A stretch of 64,000 bases of DNA from Planktophila grossartii (GTDB lineage Bacteria > Actinomycetota > Actinomycetes > Nanopelagicales > Nanopelagicaceae), in assembly GCA_965234365.1 (NCBI GenBank), contig OZ248345.1, forward strand, positions 434,001 to 498,000, given 5' to 3'. The notes under the pieces are model-generated. The model had not been told where the DNA came from, ran no database searches, and saw only the letters and a program-made list of their open reading frames with translations. The translations under genes were made by a program, and so were the position numbers. Below are positions 34,125-43,106 of the stretch, one piece after another; the stretch's first letter is position 1, and the number at the start of each line of letters is the position of its first letter.

Positions 34125-35150
34125 ATGGCAAGCAATATGCAAGACCTTGAGGACACCATGTTTGATTGGCCACCCCTGCCACCAGATCGACCAGACCAAG
34201 GACCATTTCGATTTATAGATTTATTTGCTGGGGTCGGTGGGATGAGACTCGCGTTTGAGGCAGCAGGCGGGAAATGCGTCTTTTCTTCTGAATGGGACAA
34301 GGATTCACAAAAGACCTATGCCGCGAACTTTGGCGATACTCCTCACGGGGACATCACTCAAATCGACGCTGAATCTATTCCTGACTTTGACATCGTGCTT
34401 GCAGGCTTTCCGTGCCAACCATTTAGTTCTATAGGCCAGAGAGCAGGCTTCAAACACGAGACACAAGGCACTTTGTTCTATGACGTACTCCGAATAATTC
34501 AAACCAAGAGACCTGCGGCATTCTTGTTGGAAAATGTGGTTGGACTATTGAATCACGATAAGGGAAACACATTCAAAATAATTGAAAAGAACCTAAAGGC
34601 AGAAGGTTATGAAATTTTCTACAAGGTACTAGATGCCTCTGATTTCGGAGTACCCCAAGTCAGAAAACGAATTTATATCGTCGGTTTTGATAACTCTAGG
34701 TTCAAAAAAGCACCCGACTTCTATTGGCCTGCACCCCTAAAAAAGAAAGTCGGAATTGGGAAATTCGTAGAAGAAGGCATCCAAGATCACCCAATTTCTA
34801 AACATTTACAGGGGTCGTATATTTACAAGCTAGATGATGGGAAACCTCAAGTAATTACCAAAAATTCGAATTTTCCTGTGAAAACTCTGGTTGCCTCTTA
34901 TCATAAAATTCAAAGACTCACTGGAACATTTGTAGCAGACGGCCCGACGGGATTGAGATTGCTCACTGCTAACGAATGTAAAGCAATCATGGGGTTCCCG
35001 AAATCGTTCACTATTCCCGTTTCCAGAACACAAATGTATAGACAGATGGGTAATTCGGTAGCGGTTCCTGTGGTTAAGGCAGTTGCGAGACAAATGGCTG
35101 CAACTTTGATTTCCAATAAAGTTATAAAAGCGGCTAAACAAAGTGCCTAA
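34125..35150 (+). CDS. dcm: DNA (cytosine-5) methyltransferase
   Basis: 341-residue C5 methyltransferase, different from the one at 31663-32922. Motifs: I FIDLFAGVGGMRLAF, IV AGFPCQPFSSIGQR, VI FLLENVVGLL, VIII VPQVRKRIYIVGF, IX RLLTANECKAIMGFP and X QMGNSVAVPVVKAVA. It starts at ATG behind CAGGGAG. It overlaps the HNH endonuclease gene by eight bases, forming a compact type II restriction-modification unit. The target site is unknown. Confidence 0.9.
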   Translation: MASNMQDLEDTMFDWPPLPPDRPDQGPFRFIDLFAGVGGMRLAFEAAGGKCVFSSEWDKDSQKTYAANFGDTPHGDITQIDAESIPDFDIVLAGFPCQPFSSIGQRAGFKHETQGTLFYDVLRIIQTKRPAAFLLENVVGLLNHDKGNTFKIIEKNLKAEGYEIFYKVLDASDFGVPQVRKRIYIVGFDNSRFKKAPDFYWPAPLKKKVGIGKFVEEGIQDHPISKHLQGSYIYKLDDGKPQVITKNSNFPVKTLVASYHKIQRLTGTFVADGPTGLRLLTANECKAIMGFPKSFTIPVSRTQMYRQMGNSVAVPVVKAVARQMAATLISNKVIKAAKQSA

Positions 35151-35745
35151 AAAGCAGAGAATTTCTCAAAAGGAATTTGTCAAAAGGTATTTCTTGAAGC
35201 GTCCTGGAATGGCGATTCCGCACAAGCAATCCAAGCAAGAAATTGAGGAAGCTTGGTTTGAGGATACTGGCGAACGCATGGAAGATCCTGATCGAATGAT
35301 TAGGTCACTCAAGGATGAAGGCTTCCTTCAAAAACGCGGGAAAGGTGTTTATCTCTACGACCCTGATACGTCTGGCGTGATAGAGCTTGATAACTTTACT
35401 CCTGCTGAACGAGAACTGATTTTGAAAAGAGATGAATACAAGTGCGTAACGTGCGGTTTGGGTCGCGAGAGTGGCCTTGAGTTGCACATAGACCACATAA
35501 AGCCTCGATCCCTGGGCGGTCAAGGGACATTAGAGAATGGGCAGACGCTTTGTAGTCGGCATAACTTTATTAAGAAGAACTTTTCTCAGACTGAGACTGG
35601 AAAAAAAAGTTTTATAAGACTTTTAGAAATGGTTAAATCTCAGCCAGACGATCCTAACTCTTCGCAACTTGAAGCATTTTTAATTGACGTCTTGAAAGTA
35701 TATGAGAAGCATGGAATTGACGGACATATCCGCTGGAAGCATTGA
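35143..35745 (+). CDS. HNH restriction endonuclease
   Basis: 200-residue protein with an N-terminal winged-helix-like part (DPDRMIRSLKDEGFLQKRGKGVYLYDP, likely DNA reading) and a C-terminal HNH nuclease: CVTCG, LHIDHIKPRSLGGQGTLENGQTLCSRHN, with the second Cys pair partner in LCSRH. It starts at GTG inside the end of the methyltransferase. The pair is a typical type II system in which the HNH enzyme cuts and the C5 methyltransferase protects. Confidence 0.8.
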   Translation: MPKKQRISQKEFVKRYFLKRPGMAIPHKQSKQEIEEAWFEDTGERMEDPDRMIRSLKDEGFLQKRGKGVYLYDPDTSGVIELDNFTPAERELILKRDEYKCVTCGLGRESGLELHIDHIKPRSLGGQGTLENGQTLCSRHNFIKKNFSQTETGKKSFIRLLEMVKSQPDDPNSSQLEAFLIDVLKVYEKHGIDGHIRWKH

Positions 35746-35752
35746 ATTCCGC

Positions 35753-36433
35753 TTATTGGAGTGAAGATTGCGCTGACGGTGGAGTGAGCTTCGGTTCCTC
35801 TTCGTAAATCCTTTTCTCTATTCCTTTGAGCTCCTTCAAGACTTCTTCAATTCCATGTTCGTTGACTGCTGTTGCAGAGCCTAGGAATCGATTGAATTCG
35901 CGGCCGGTTGCGGGATCGAAGCGGACTCCTGAGGTTTTCTGGCGGTTGGAGACGCTGAGGAAGTAATCGGATTGGTCGGGAGTTGTTGAGGCCATGAGAA
36001 GTTTGTCGAAGTCCCATTGTTGAGTCTTGATGGGGCCGGTGAAGATGAGGCGGTCGGTGGTGAGCATGACGACGCCTTGATCTTTATCCATTTGTAGTTC
36101 TTCACCGGGTATTACTTGGCCTTGCATTGCTCCTACGCGAAAGCGGATGCCTCCGCCAATGGGGATGCTGACTCCGGATGATCCGCCGGTGTAGCGAGAG
36201 GGAGTGCGGCCTGCTTCGTGGAAGATGCCTGTGGCAGACCAGAGAGTGCGTTCACCTTTTGCTTGCATGAGTGAGTTGGGGACTGAATCTTCGCCATTGG
36301 ATGCGGCGGTGAAGACGGTGATGAGTTTGGTGAGTGTGTCGACATCTTCTTGCCAGATTGCGTGGAGGCGGTTGTATTCGTTGGTTGCGGCTTTATCGGC
36401 GCGCTTAGCTTTGAAGTTTGCTATCCATCCCAT
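35753..36433 (-). CDS. hypothetical protein, bacterial PH-domain-like
   Basis: 226-residue cytoplasmic protein starting at ATG (MGWIANFKAKRADK). The central part, GEELQMDKDQGVVMLTTDRLIFTGPIKTQQWDFDKLL, follows a pattern of bacterial PH-like domains (strand, 'TtdRliFtG', then 'W.fdkl'). Function unknown. The reading frame stays open upstream to 36760, but that extension crosses a terminator and the tRNA gene on the opposite strand and is not coding. It converges on the HNH endonuclease gene. Confidence 0.6.
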   Translation of the reverse strand: MGWIANFKAKRADKAATNEYNRLHAIWQEDVDTLTKLITVFTAASNGEDSVPNSLMQAKGERTLWSATGIFHEAGRTPSRYTGGSSGVSIPIGGGIRFRVGAMQGQVIPGEELQMDKDQGVVMLTTDRLIFTGPIKTQQWDFDKLLMASTTPDQSDYFLSVSNRQKTSGVRFDPATGREFNRFLGSATAVNEHGIEEVLKELKGIEKRIYEEEPKLTPPSAQSSLQ

Positions 36434-36484
36434 GGCATAAGGGTAGTGACTGGGAGTGACATTGTGGGGTTTGTGCGGGAATAA

Positions 36485-36514
36485 AAAAGCCCGCAGATTA
36501 CTCTGCGGGCTTTT
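36485..36514. terminator. bidirectional intrinsic terminator
   Basis: Perfect 13-bp stem AAAAGCCCGCAGA (36485-36497) with TCTGCGGGCTTTT (36502-36514), loop TTAC. A- and T-runs on the two sides allow function in both directions. It lies between the PH-like gene and the tRNA. Confidence 0.75.
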
Positions 36515-36624
36515 CTCTGTAGCTTTCACCGCTCTGACGTTATGAAAAATATAGCATGTCGTTAATCCACAGATCGGGCAATTTCTTAATTCCGCATTCG
36601 TGCGCGCTCTTATTATCCGCGGGT

Positions 36625-36698
36625 GGCCCTGTAGCTCAAAGGATAGAGCGCCGCTCTGACGTAGACGGAGGTTGCAGGTTCGAATCCTGTCAGGGTCA
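36625..36698 (+). tRNA. tRNA, isotype uncertain (Arg-like body; GAC reading gives Val)
   Basis: Cloverleaf: acceptor GGCCCTG (36625-36631) with CAGGGTC (36691-36697) and discriminator A; D arm GCTC-AAAGGATA-GAGC, whose GGATA loop is typical of tRNA-Arg; T arm GCAGG-TTCGAAT-CCTGT. The anticodon arm (36651-36668) has 18 bases instead of 17. Pairing CCGCT with AGCGG needs one bulged A and leaves loop CTGACGT, anticodon GAC (Val); bulging a C on the other side instead places ACG (Arg) in the loop but loses U33. CCA is not encoded. A terminator follows. Confidence 0.65.
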
Positions 36699-36706
36699 TT
36701 TACGCC

Positions 36707-36741
36707 AAAAAAGGCTCCGCATACGTCGCGGAGTCTTTTTT
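36707..36741 (+). terminator. intrinsic terminator after the tRNA
   Basis: 14-bp stem (36707-36720 with 36728-36741, one G-U pair), loop ATACGTC, A-run before and T-run after. It ends the tRNA transcript. Confidence 0.75.
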
Positions 36742-36788
36742 GTTTGTGGGGTGGTGACATTGTCGGTCTGTGGTTTTAATCTCTGGGG

Positions 36789-38414
36789 ATGAGAAAGCAT
36801 CTGCGCTTGGTCGCTCTATTGATTCCAATGGTTCTTGTTGCCTCGAATTCATATGCCGCAGTTAAGGCGGGTAGCGCATGCCCTAAATTGAAGATGATCA
36901 GCATTAGTGGTGGAAAGGTTTATACCTGCATCAAGAGCGGTAAGAAGTTGGTGTGGGATAAGGGTGTGGTTGTTGCTAAGCCATCGGTAGCAAAGCCAAC
37001 TCCGGCACCATCTGCAAGTGCCGAACCTACGCCCGCTCCGACTAAGATCGCAGAGCCAGTAGTCGTAAAGGTTGATTACAACAAGACCTTTTCAACCGAT
37101 CAGGGTTATTACACAGATTTCACTGGACCGTGCCAATTCGATAATTCTGTGACCGGACAGTTGGCTGAGATTCAAACTTATTTTTACAATTACAACCGGT
37201 GCGCAGGGCAAATACGCGTTAATAAGTATGAATTAGGTAAAGCTCGACCAAAAGAGACATTTGACTCCGCATTGAGTTTCTCAAATACGGAGCCGTGCAA
37301 AATTGCTACCCCTAAAGGTGTTTTTACAAATCGCGGGTTCACAACCGCTGAACCTGAGCGAAATCAGTATGACGCGCTCAGAAAGTTTCCGTCACCTGGT
37401 GCAGTTGTTCAACTGATCCCGATTTACGCAAGCGATACTGCAGAACCGAAGAATTCCCCTGCTGAGGATTACGGCGCTTATTTGAAGTTAGTAAAGGACT
37501 GGATTGAGTACTCAACTGATTTTGGCTCATCGGTAGAAGTACGAATTCCTGCTAGCTACATCAAGATGAACAAGAACCTTGGGGATTACCAAATTTTCCA
37601 TGAGAACCGACATGACTCTCCAAATCATGTGGCTTTCAATAAAGATTTAGTCGCTGCTACAGATCCGGTGCTTGATTATCGCGGTGCCAACATAGCCATC
37701 GTGGTTGCCCCTGCAGGAACAGAGTCATCAGTCTTTGGACAAGCATCAATTGGATCATTGCAGACGAATGAAGGCTTTGTCGCTCTTGGAATGTCGCAAT
37801 ATGCACATCTTGCAACCACTCCTTCAAAGTCCAAATTTTCAAATCTAGGACATCCGTTTTGGTGGATTCATGAGATGTTTCATTCAGGCGTTGGTTTCGA
37901 TGATCACTACGGAGATACACAGCAAAATATAAATACAGAGTATGGAATGGGACATCTGACCATGATGACCCCATTTGGTGGAGATTTAACAACCTGGGAA
38001 AAGTGGCGACTCGGGTTTATGAAAGATTCACAAGTTCAATGCATTTCATCCAGTAGCTCTAGTACCCACTGGATTGCTCCGTCAACAGTTCAAACATCTG
38101 AAAGTAAGGCCATAGTCATCAGAATTTCGGCAACAAGAGCAGTTGTAGTTGAAACCTTGAGACCAAGTGGGCTGTATTACAAGCTTCCTTTACAAAGTCA
38201 GGGAGCACTCGTTTATGAAGTTGATGTCTTAGAGACTGGCCATGGGCTTGGTTACAAACTGTCATTACCTATCGGTCGAAGTGTAACTAGTGATCCATTT
38301 TTTATGGCTTCCTATCCGCTCAAGCAAGGGGAGAGCACAATATGCAATGGATACAAAATCACGATTGTTGAATCGGGAACTTTTGGCGATGTAGTGAAGG
38401 TGGATAAGGTATAG
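36789..38414 (+). CDS. secreted M6-like metalloprotease
   Basis: 541-residue exported protein: signal peptide (LVALLIPMVLVASNSYA), shared cysteine module (SACPKLKMISISGGKVYTC, then SGKKLVWDKG), a Pro/Ala/Ser linker, then a catalytic domain with HEMFHSGVGFDDH as zinc site and LTMMTPFGG as possible Met-turn. It is first in a run of four related genes with gaps of 2, 13 and 4 bases, clearly one transcript. The target is unknown. Confidence 0.75.
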   Translation: MRKHLRLVALLIPMVLVASNSYAAVKAGSACPKLKMISISGGKVYTCIKSGKKLVWDKGVVVAKPSVAKPTPAPSASAEPTPAPTKIAEPVVVKVDYNKTFSTDQGYYTDFTGPCQFDNSVTGQLAEIQTYFYNYNRCAGQIRVNKYELGKARPKETFDSALSFSNTEPCKIATPKGVFTNRGFTTAEPERNQYDALRKFPSPGAVVQLIPIYASDTAEPKNSPAEDYGAYLKLVKDWIEYSTDFGSSVEVRIPASYIKMNKNLGDYQIFHENRHDSPNHVAFNKDLVAATDPVLDYRGANIAIVVAPAGTESSVFGQASIGSLQTNEGFVALGMSQYAHLATTPSKSKFSNLGHPFWWIHEMFHSGVGFDDHYGDTQQNINTEYGMGHLTMMTPFGGDLTTWEKWRLGFMKDSQVQCISSSSSSTHWIAPSTVQTSESKAIVIRISATRAVVVETLRPSGLYYKLPLQSQGALVYEVDVLETGHGLGYKLSLPIGRSVTSDPFFMASYPLKQGESTICNGYKITIVESGTFGDVVKVDKV

Positions 38415-38416
38415 AA

Positions 38417-40567
38417 ATGAAAAAGAAGACGCTTACATGGGGATTGATTGCAGCGGTACTTTCGCTGAGCTTTCTCACTAACGCCTCAGGTGCATTGAAA
38501 GCTGGGACGGCATGTAGCAAGGCGGGATCTAAGAGCGTGAGTGGTGGAAAGAGTTACACCTGTGTGAAGAGTGGAAAGAAAATGTTCTGGGATAAGGGAG
38601 TGCTTATTCCTGTTGCGAAGCCTGCGCCGAGTGCCAGTGCTTCTGCTGCACCCGTTGCCGTGCAGGTGAAAGAAGGCGACTCCTGCGAGAAGATGGGTGT
38701 TCAGGGTAAAGATTCACAAGGTTTACTGGAATGTCGCAAGTTTGCTGGAAACGTTTTGAAGTACATCCGGATAAATAATGATTTCTCTCCGGTTTTAAAT
38801 CCGAGGTCGCCAGATCCTTTAACTTTATGTCAGCTTTCAGATAAGAGAACCGTCATTCCAGTGGATCAGAGGGGCAATGTCCCCATGTCGATTGCATATC
38901 CACCAACACCAATTTCAACATTCTCTGGTTCGACTGGAACCTTCAAAGTTGTTGTTGTTGGAGTCGACTTCCCAGATGTACCAGGAAAGGGAACACCTGA
39001 CGAAATATGGAGGGACGACATTGTAAAAGCCAGCCAATGGATGAATTGGTATACGAATGGCAAGGTCAAATTAGATATAAAAACATATCCGAAATGGGTT
39101 AGAGCCCCAAAGGAATCATCGAGTTACGATGCCTCAAATCATGGAGCCAGAGGTCCAAATGATGTTCAATCCGGAGGATTGACTGCGCAACAGATTTCAG
39201 ATGACTACATTCACGCCGTCGAGCAGATTGCGGATTTATCTGGCGCAACTTCAATCTGGGTATATCTCCCGCCAAATATTTCAAAGCCACTTGGTGCCTT
39301 TCAACCACATAGTGCGGGAGTCCAGTCTAAGAAATATGGATTTGTTAAGGCTCAACTAGTTGTCAATAGTGCGGATACTTACCTAAGTCAAAGACCTAGA
39401 TATGCCTACAATCTCCACGAAATGATTCATGCATTTGGACTTCAAGGTCACTCACCAAAATTTATTCCAACGGATCGGTTACTCAATAGGAATGGAATGA
39501 TGAGTACAGCCGATGGTTGGACGCAGGCATTACTTCCTTGGGATGCAATTACATGGGGCGTTGCTGATCCTTCTGATACATATTGCATAGATAAATCAAA
39601 TCTGAGCAAACTCGATTTGAAGTTAGTTCCGCTTGAACGCGAGCAAGAGGGTTTGCGCTCGGCAATCATAAGAATCAATGATCATCAAGCGCTTGTAGTC
39701 GAGTCTCATCGAAGCGATAAATGGGGCGTGGGTGAAGGTGCTGGTTTTGCAGGCACCATGGTCTCCATTATTGACACGACGAAAAGCACAACATTTGAGG
39801 ATTCCACCAGTCCTACCAATCCATGCATCACTTCGACCGGTGTCTATCTTCGAGTAGAAGACGGCAATCATGGACGCCATCAGGCAATAGGAAAGCCACT
39901 TGTGAATGATGGTGTCCGCTATTACGGAGTAACCGTTTATAACGGAGAAGCGATTGCGGGAGATGATGATCCTTGGGATCTAAACCATGTTATGTATCCA
40001 GGTGAGTCTATAAGCAGTGTTGGGATAAAAGTGACACTTCTTAAAGGCGGAGATAATGACACGGTCCGAATTGAAGTAGTAGACAAATCAATAACCGAAT
40101 ACGTCCAGCCGCCGCTGACAGCTGAATGCCAAGCGCAACTGGTCCCCAAAAATGGAAATTCAAATTCACCCACCACTTCAAGCTCATCCAATACGAATTC
40201 CGGCGGAAGCAAGGCGAATCCATTCCCGGTATCGGCAGAAGTTTCAGCGCCAAGTGAACTTAAGATCTCAACGAGCGGTGGCTCAGTCAATCTCAGTTGG
40301 ACGCATTCAACGAAAGGTTCGGTGAAAATTGAGTATTACCGAGTCAGGGGAGATTGCGTGAAGAGTGGAGCTAGTTGCGGCACATATATGAATGATATTT
40401 GGAGCTTACCTAGCAGCGATGGGGCGCCCATGTCCCTTCAGCTGACACAAGCGATGTTAGGCAACCCGCCAAGTGGCGGTCAGTGGAAGTTCTATTTAGG
40501 TGCCGCGAATCAAACTAAGTCGGTAAGTGCAACGGAAATGGCTTTCGACCCCGTCACGGTCGGTTAG
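38417..40567 (+). CDS. secreted M6-like metalloprotease with C-terminal beta domain
   Basis: 716 residues, the longest of the set. Signal peptide, two cysteine modules (TACSKAGSKSV...YTCVKSGKKMFW and DSCEKMG...LLECRKFAGNVLKY), a catalytic domain with HEMIHAFGLQGH (HExxHxxGxxGH) and a later MMSTADG, a Ser/Asn linker around residue 590, and a C-terminal fibronectin-III-like domain (PSELKISTSGGSVNLSW). It begins two bases after the preceding protease gene. The linker and Fn3-like domain suggest action at surfaces or on polymers outside the cell. Confidence 0.75.
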   Translation: MKKKTLTWGLIAAVLSLSFLTNASGALKAGTACSKAGSKSVSGGKSYTCVKSGKKMFWDKGVLIPVAKPAPSASASAAPVAVQVKEGDSCEKMGVQGKDSQGLLECRKFAGNVLKYIRINNDFSPVLNPRSPDPLTLCQLSDKRTVIPVDQRGNVPMSIAYPPTPISTFSGSTGTFKVVVVGVDFPDVPGKGTPDEIWRDDIVKASQWMNWYTNGKVKLDIKTYPKWVRAPKESSSYDASNHGARGPNDVQSGGLTAQQISDDYIHAVEQIADLSGATSIWVYLPPNISKPLGAFQPHSAGVQSKKYGFVKAQLVVNSADTYLSQRPRYAYNLHEMIHAFGLQGHSPKFIPTDRLLNRNGMMSTADGWTQALLPWDAITWGVADPSDTYCIDKSNLSKLDLKLVPLEREQEGLRSAIIRINDHQALVVESHRSDKWGVGEGAGFAGTMVSIIDTTKSTTFEDSTSPTNPCITSTGVYLRVEDGNHGRHQAIGKPLVNDGVRYYGVTVYNGEAIAGDDDPWDLNHVMYPGESISSVGIKVTLLKGGDNDTVRIEVVDKSITEYVQPPLTAECQAQLVPKNGNSNSPTTSSSSNTNSGGSKANPFPVSAEVSAPSELKISTSGGSVNLSWTHSTKGSVKIEYYRVRGDCVKSGASCGTYMNDIWSLPSSDGAPMSLQLTQAMLGNPPSGGQWKFYLGAANQTKSVSATEMAFDPVTVG

Positions 40568-40580
40568 GAGAGTATTGAAT

Positions 40581-41834
40581 ATGAAGAAATTGGCCCAAGT
40601 TCTTTGTTTCTCACTCTCACTTACTTTGTTGATGTCACCTTCATTCGCAGCCGTTAAGGCGGGTAGCGCATGTAGTAAGGCGGGATCTAAGAGTGTGAGC
40701 GGTGGCAAGAGCTACACCTGTATCAAGAGCGGTAAGAAGTTGGTGTGGGATAAAGGTGTTCTAGTTCCTGTTGCGAAGCCTGCGCCTAGTGCTAAGCCTT
40801 CAGCGTCTCCGGCTGCTTCTGCCGAACCGGTTGTATCTGTTCCGCTAGAAGTGCCTACAAGTTTTGAAAATCTTTATCAGAATAGAAAAGGCGTTGCCTT
40901 TACTGCATGGTCGAAAACAGCTGAAGTAATGAATAAATCTGATGCGAAAGTTCCACCATTCAGGACCTTTATCGGACCGAATACAAAGCCTTGGTATACC
41001 GAGGTCGAAAAGACAATGAGTTTGGTTTCAAAAGCATTTCCTTCTGCAAAGTTGCCCAGCAATGTGCTTACTATTTTCTATAACTTTGATGATATTTCGT
41101 GGGCAGAAGAGAAGTTAAAGACACTTATAACAGCGCAGAACTACTCGGAGTTGAATCGCAACGAAGGCGGCCATCTAGTCGACAGTAACTGCCAAGCACA
41201 AATCAAGGATTGCACTGGCGCCAAACAAGTGACTGCAATCGAAGGTACTAATTTGGGCATCATGCTTATTGGTGTTCCGAATAACCCAGGGATGGAAGTG
41301 GCTGGGGGTGGAACTCGTGGAGATCCTGGAACCTATGAGAACAACACGACTGGTCAGTTACTTGCTCATGAGTACTTCCATGCATTGCAGAGAGAAGAGT
41401 TAGTGGGCAAAAATCTCTCCCGCTCTGATTGGCCACCAAGATGGTTTGGCGAGGGAAGCGCGTACTTTATTCAGAATGCAATTATTAATTCGGGAGACTT
41501 TAAGAAGTTTTCGAATTGGAGACAGATTGCTGTAGGAGATTACATAAAGCAACATGGGATTACTGCGGAGTTTGTATCTGATTTCATGGATATCGCTCAT
41601 TACTCGGATGACTGGAATGGATTCAATGGCGACTGGAATTACTTCTTGGGGGCGAGAATTGTCGAAACTCTTGTCTCGCTGAAGGGTCCGGAATCGATTC
41701 TGAGCTTCTACAAACTCATGGGAGAAGGAAAGGGTTTCGAGTACTCCTTCAAGAATGTTTATGGAGTCAATTACCAAGATGCGGTGCCAATAATTGCTAA
41801 GACCGTCGCAGATAACTGGAAGAGTAAGGATTAG
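40581..41834 (+). CDS. secreted gluzincin-type metalloprotease
   Basis: 417-residue exported protein: signal peptide (KKLAQVLCFSLSLTLLMSPSFA), cysteine module (SACSKAGSKSV...YTCIKSGKKLVW), Pro/Ala linker and a catalytic domain with LLAHEYFHALQ and downstream RWFGEGSAYF. HExxH plus a Glu in WFGEGSA is the gluzincin (peptidase MA) arrangement, unlike the metzincin-style domains of its neighbours, so the shared N-terminus was joined to different enzymes. The start ATG has TAGGAGAG upstream. Confidence 0.75.
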   Translation: MKKLAQVLCFSLSLTLLMSPSFAAVKAGSACSKAGSKSVSGGKSYTCIKSGKKLVWDKGVLVPVAKPAPSAKPSASPAASAEPVVSVPLEVPTSFENLYQNRKGVAFTAWSKTAEVMNKSDAKVPPFRTFIGPNTKPWYTEVEKTMSLVSKAFPSAKLPSNVLTIFYNFDDISWAEEKLKTLITAQNYSELNRNEGGHLVDSNCQAQIKDCTGAKQVTAIEGTNLGIMLIGVPNNPGMEVAGGGTRGDPGTYENNTTGQLLAHEYFHALQREELVGKNLSRSDWPPRWFGEGSAYFIQNAIINSGDFKKFSNWRQIAVGDYIKQHGITAEFVSDFMDIAHYSDDWNGFNGDWNYFLGARIVETLVSLKGPESILSFYKLMGEGKGFEYSFKNVYGVNYQDAVPIIAKTVADNWKSKD

Positions 41835-41838
41835 TTGG

Positions 41839-43092
41839 ATGCGTAAAGCAATCTCTGGGACTTTGACCCTTTCATTACTCCTCTCAATAATTTCTTCATC
41901 GTTAGTGGCACAGGCAGCTGTTAAGTCGGGCTCTGCGTGCACGAAATCGGGTGCCACGTCAGTCGTAGGGGGAAAGAAATTTACCTGTGTTAAATCAGGT
42001 AAGAAGCTGTTCTGGGATAAGGGTGTATTAGTTCCCGTCGCGAAGCCTGCACCGAGCGCGAGCTCATCGGCAGTTCCAGCGCCATCTCCCTCATCGACAG
42101 CAAAGACTGTAGATATTGCAACACCTACATCAATCACAGATCTTTATGAGAAACGAAAAGGGATTGCCTACGCTGTATGGTCCAAATTCAATTCTGCGGT
42201 TGCACAGAAAGAGCCCACTCTTCCTGTCATAGAAATTCACAGAGGCCCAAATACGCCGACTTATGTAAAAGATCCCAATTCCTTTTTTAGACAAGTTGTT
42301 CAATTGTTCCCAGATGTTGCTCTACCCAAAAAGGTTGTTGTATTTTACTGGAATCAGAAAGATTTGAGTGCCGTAACAAGCATGGCTCTGTCAATCATGG
42401 GCGCTGAGAACATTAAGAAGAATCTTGATGAAACAACCGGTCCATTCGTAAGATGTAATAACGCCACAAATTGCGATGTTGGGGGCGCGTTAATTGGTAT
42501 CGATGGAACTGCGTATCTCGGGATAGGACTTGCTGATACTCAAGCTGAAGCTGAAAGTACCGGTGGTGGTAATGGTGGAGTCGAAAAAGTTGAGTTCTAT
42601 CATGCACTTCAGCTATTCAACTATCACACCAATTCTCTTCCTATATTTTCTCAAGGACAGAATCTCCAGTCCGCCTACCTTCCACCATTCTGGCTCAATA
42701 TTGGTGGAGAAAATCTAGTGAGCAACGGATTGGCTAACGCTAAGAACTATGAAAGTTCTAGACAAATGAATGGGTACAAGAATTGGGCAGATCAAGTAGT
42801 GCCTGGTTTCAATGAGGCCTGGATAAATGAATATCTAGATATTAAGAATGTGAATACCAGGTGGAAAGACTCGGGCTATTTGTCTTTTCGACCTCATGTA
42901 TTAATGGGTTCGTATTTGTCTGAGATTTTTATGGCGATTAAGGGACCTTCGGTTTTGCTTGATTTTCATGAGCGAATGAGTAAGAAAGCTTCTTTTACTG
43001 ATGCATTCCAAGGAATTTTTGGAGTTAGCTGGGAGCAGGCGAAGCCTGAATTGGTAAAAGTTATCTACGATAGATACCTGTACAACTACTGA
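41839..43092 (+). CDS. secreted gluzincin-like protein, probably catalytically dead
   Basis: 417-residue paralogue of the preceding gene, with the same signal peptide, cysteine module (SACTKSGATSV...FTCVKSGKKLFW), linker and domain plan (ITDLYEKRKGIAYAVWSKF against FENLYQNRKGVAFTAWSKT). Where its sister has LLAHEYFHALQ this one has VEKVEFYHALQ, losing the first zinc His, and RWFGEGSAYF becomes FWLNIGGENLV, losing the third ligand Glu. It should not bind zinc normally and may be a binding or regulatory protein. It starts at ATG 41839, four bases after the sister gene. Confidence 0.75.
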   Translation: MRKAISGTLTLSLLLSIISSSLVAQAAVKSGSACTKSGATSVVGGKKFTCVKSGKKLFWDKGVLVPVAKPAPSASSSAVPAPSPSSTAKTVDIATPTSITDLYEKRKGIAYAVWSKFNSAVAQKEPTLPVIEIHRGPNTPTYVKDPNSFFRQVVQLFPDVALPKKVVVFYWNQKDLSAVTSMALSIMGAENIKKNLDETTGPFVRCNNATNCDVGGALIGIDGTAYLGIGLADTQAEAESTGGGNGGVEKVEFYHALQLFNYHTNSLPIFSQGQNLQSAYLPPFWLNIGGENLVSNGLANAKNYESSRQMNGYKNWADQVVPGFNEAWINEYLDIKNVNTRWKDSGYLSFRPHVLMGSYLSEIFMAIKGPSVLLDFHERMSKKASFTDAFQGIFGVSWEQAKPELVKVIYDRYLYNY

Positions 43093-43106
43093 GTTAAGAG
43101 AGCGTG

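Noticed and set aside
36625..36698. tRNA as the attachment site of an integrated element carrying the defence island
   Set aside because: No integrase and no repeat of the tRNA 3' end were found on the other side of the island.
36434..36760. In-frame N-terminal extension of the PH-like gene, including NDPDRIRTCNLRLRQSG
   Set aside because: It lies antisense to the tRNA and a terminator; such peptides are a known artefact of reading tRNA genes backwards.
38600..38680. Repeated cysteine-module sequences between 36.8 and 42.1 kb as a DNA repeat or CRISPR-like array
   Set aside because: They are coding repeats of one protein module in separate genes, kilobases apart, without regular spacers.
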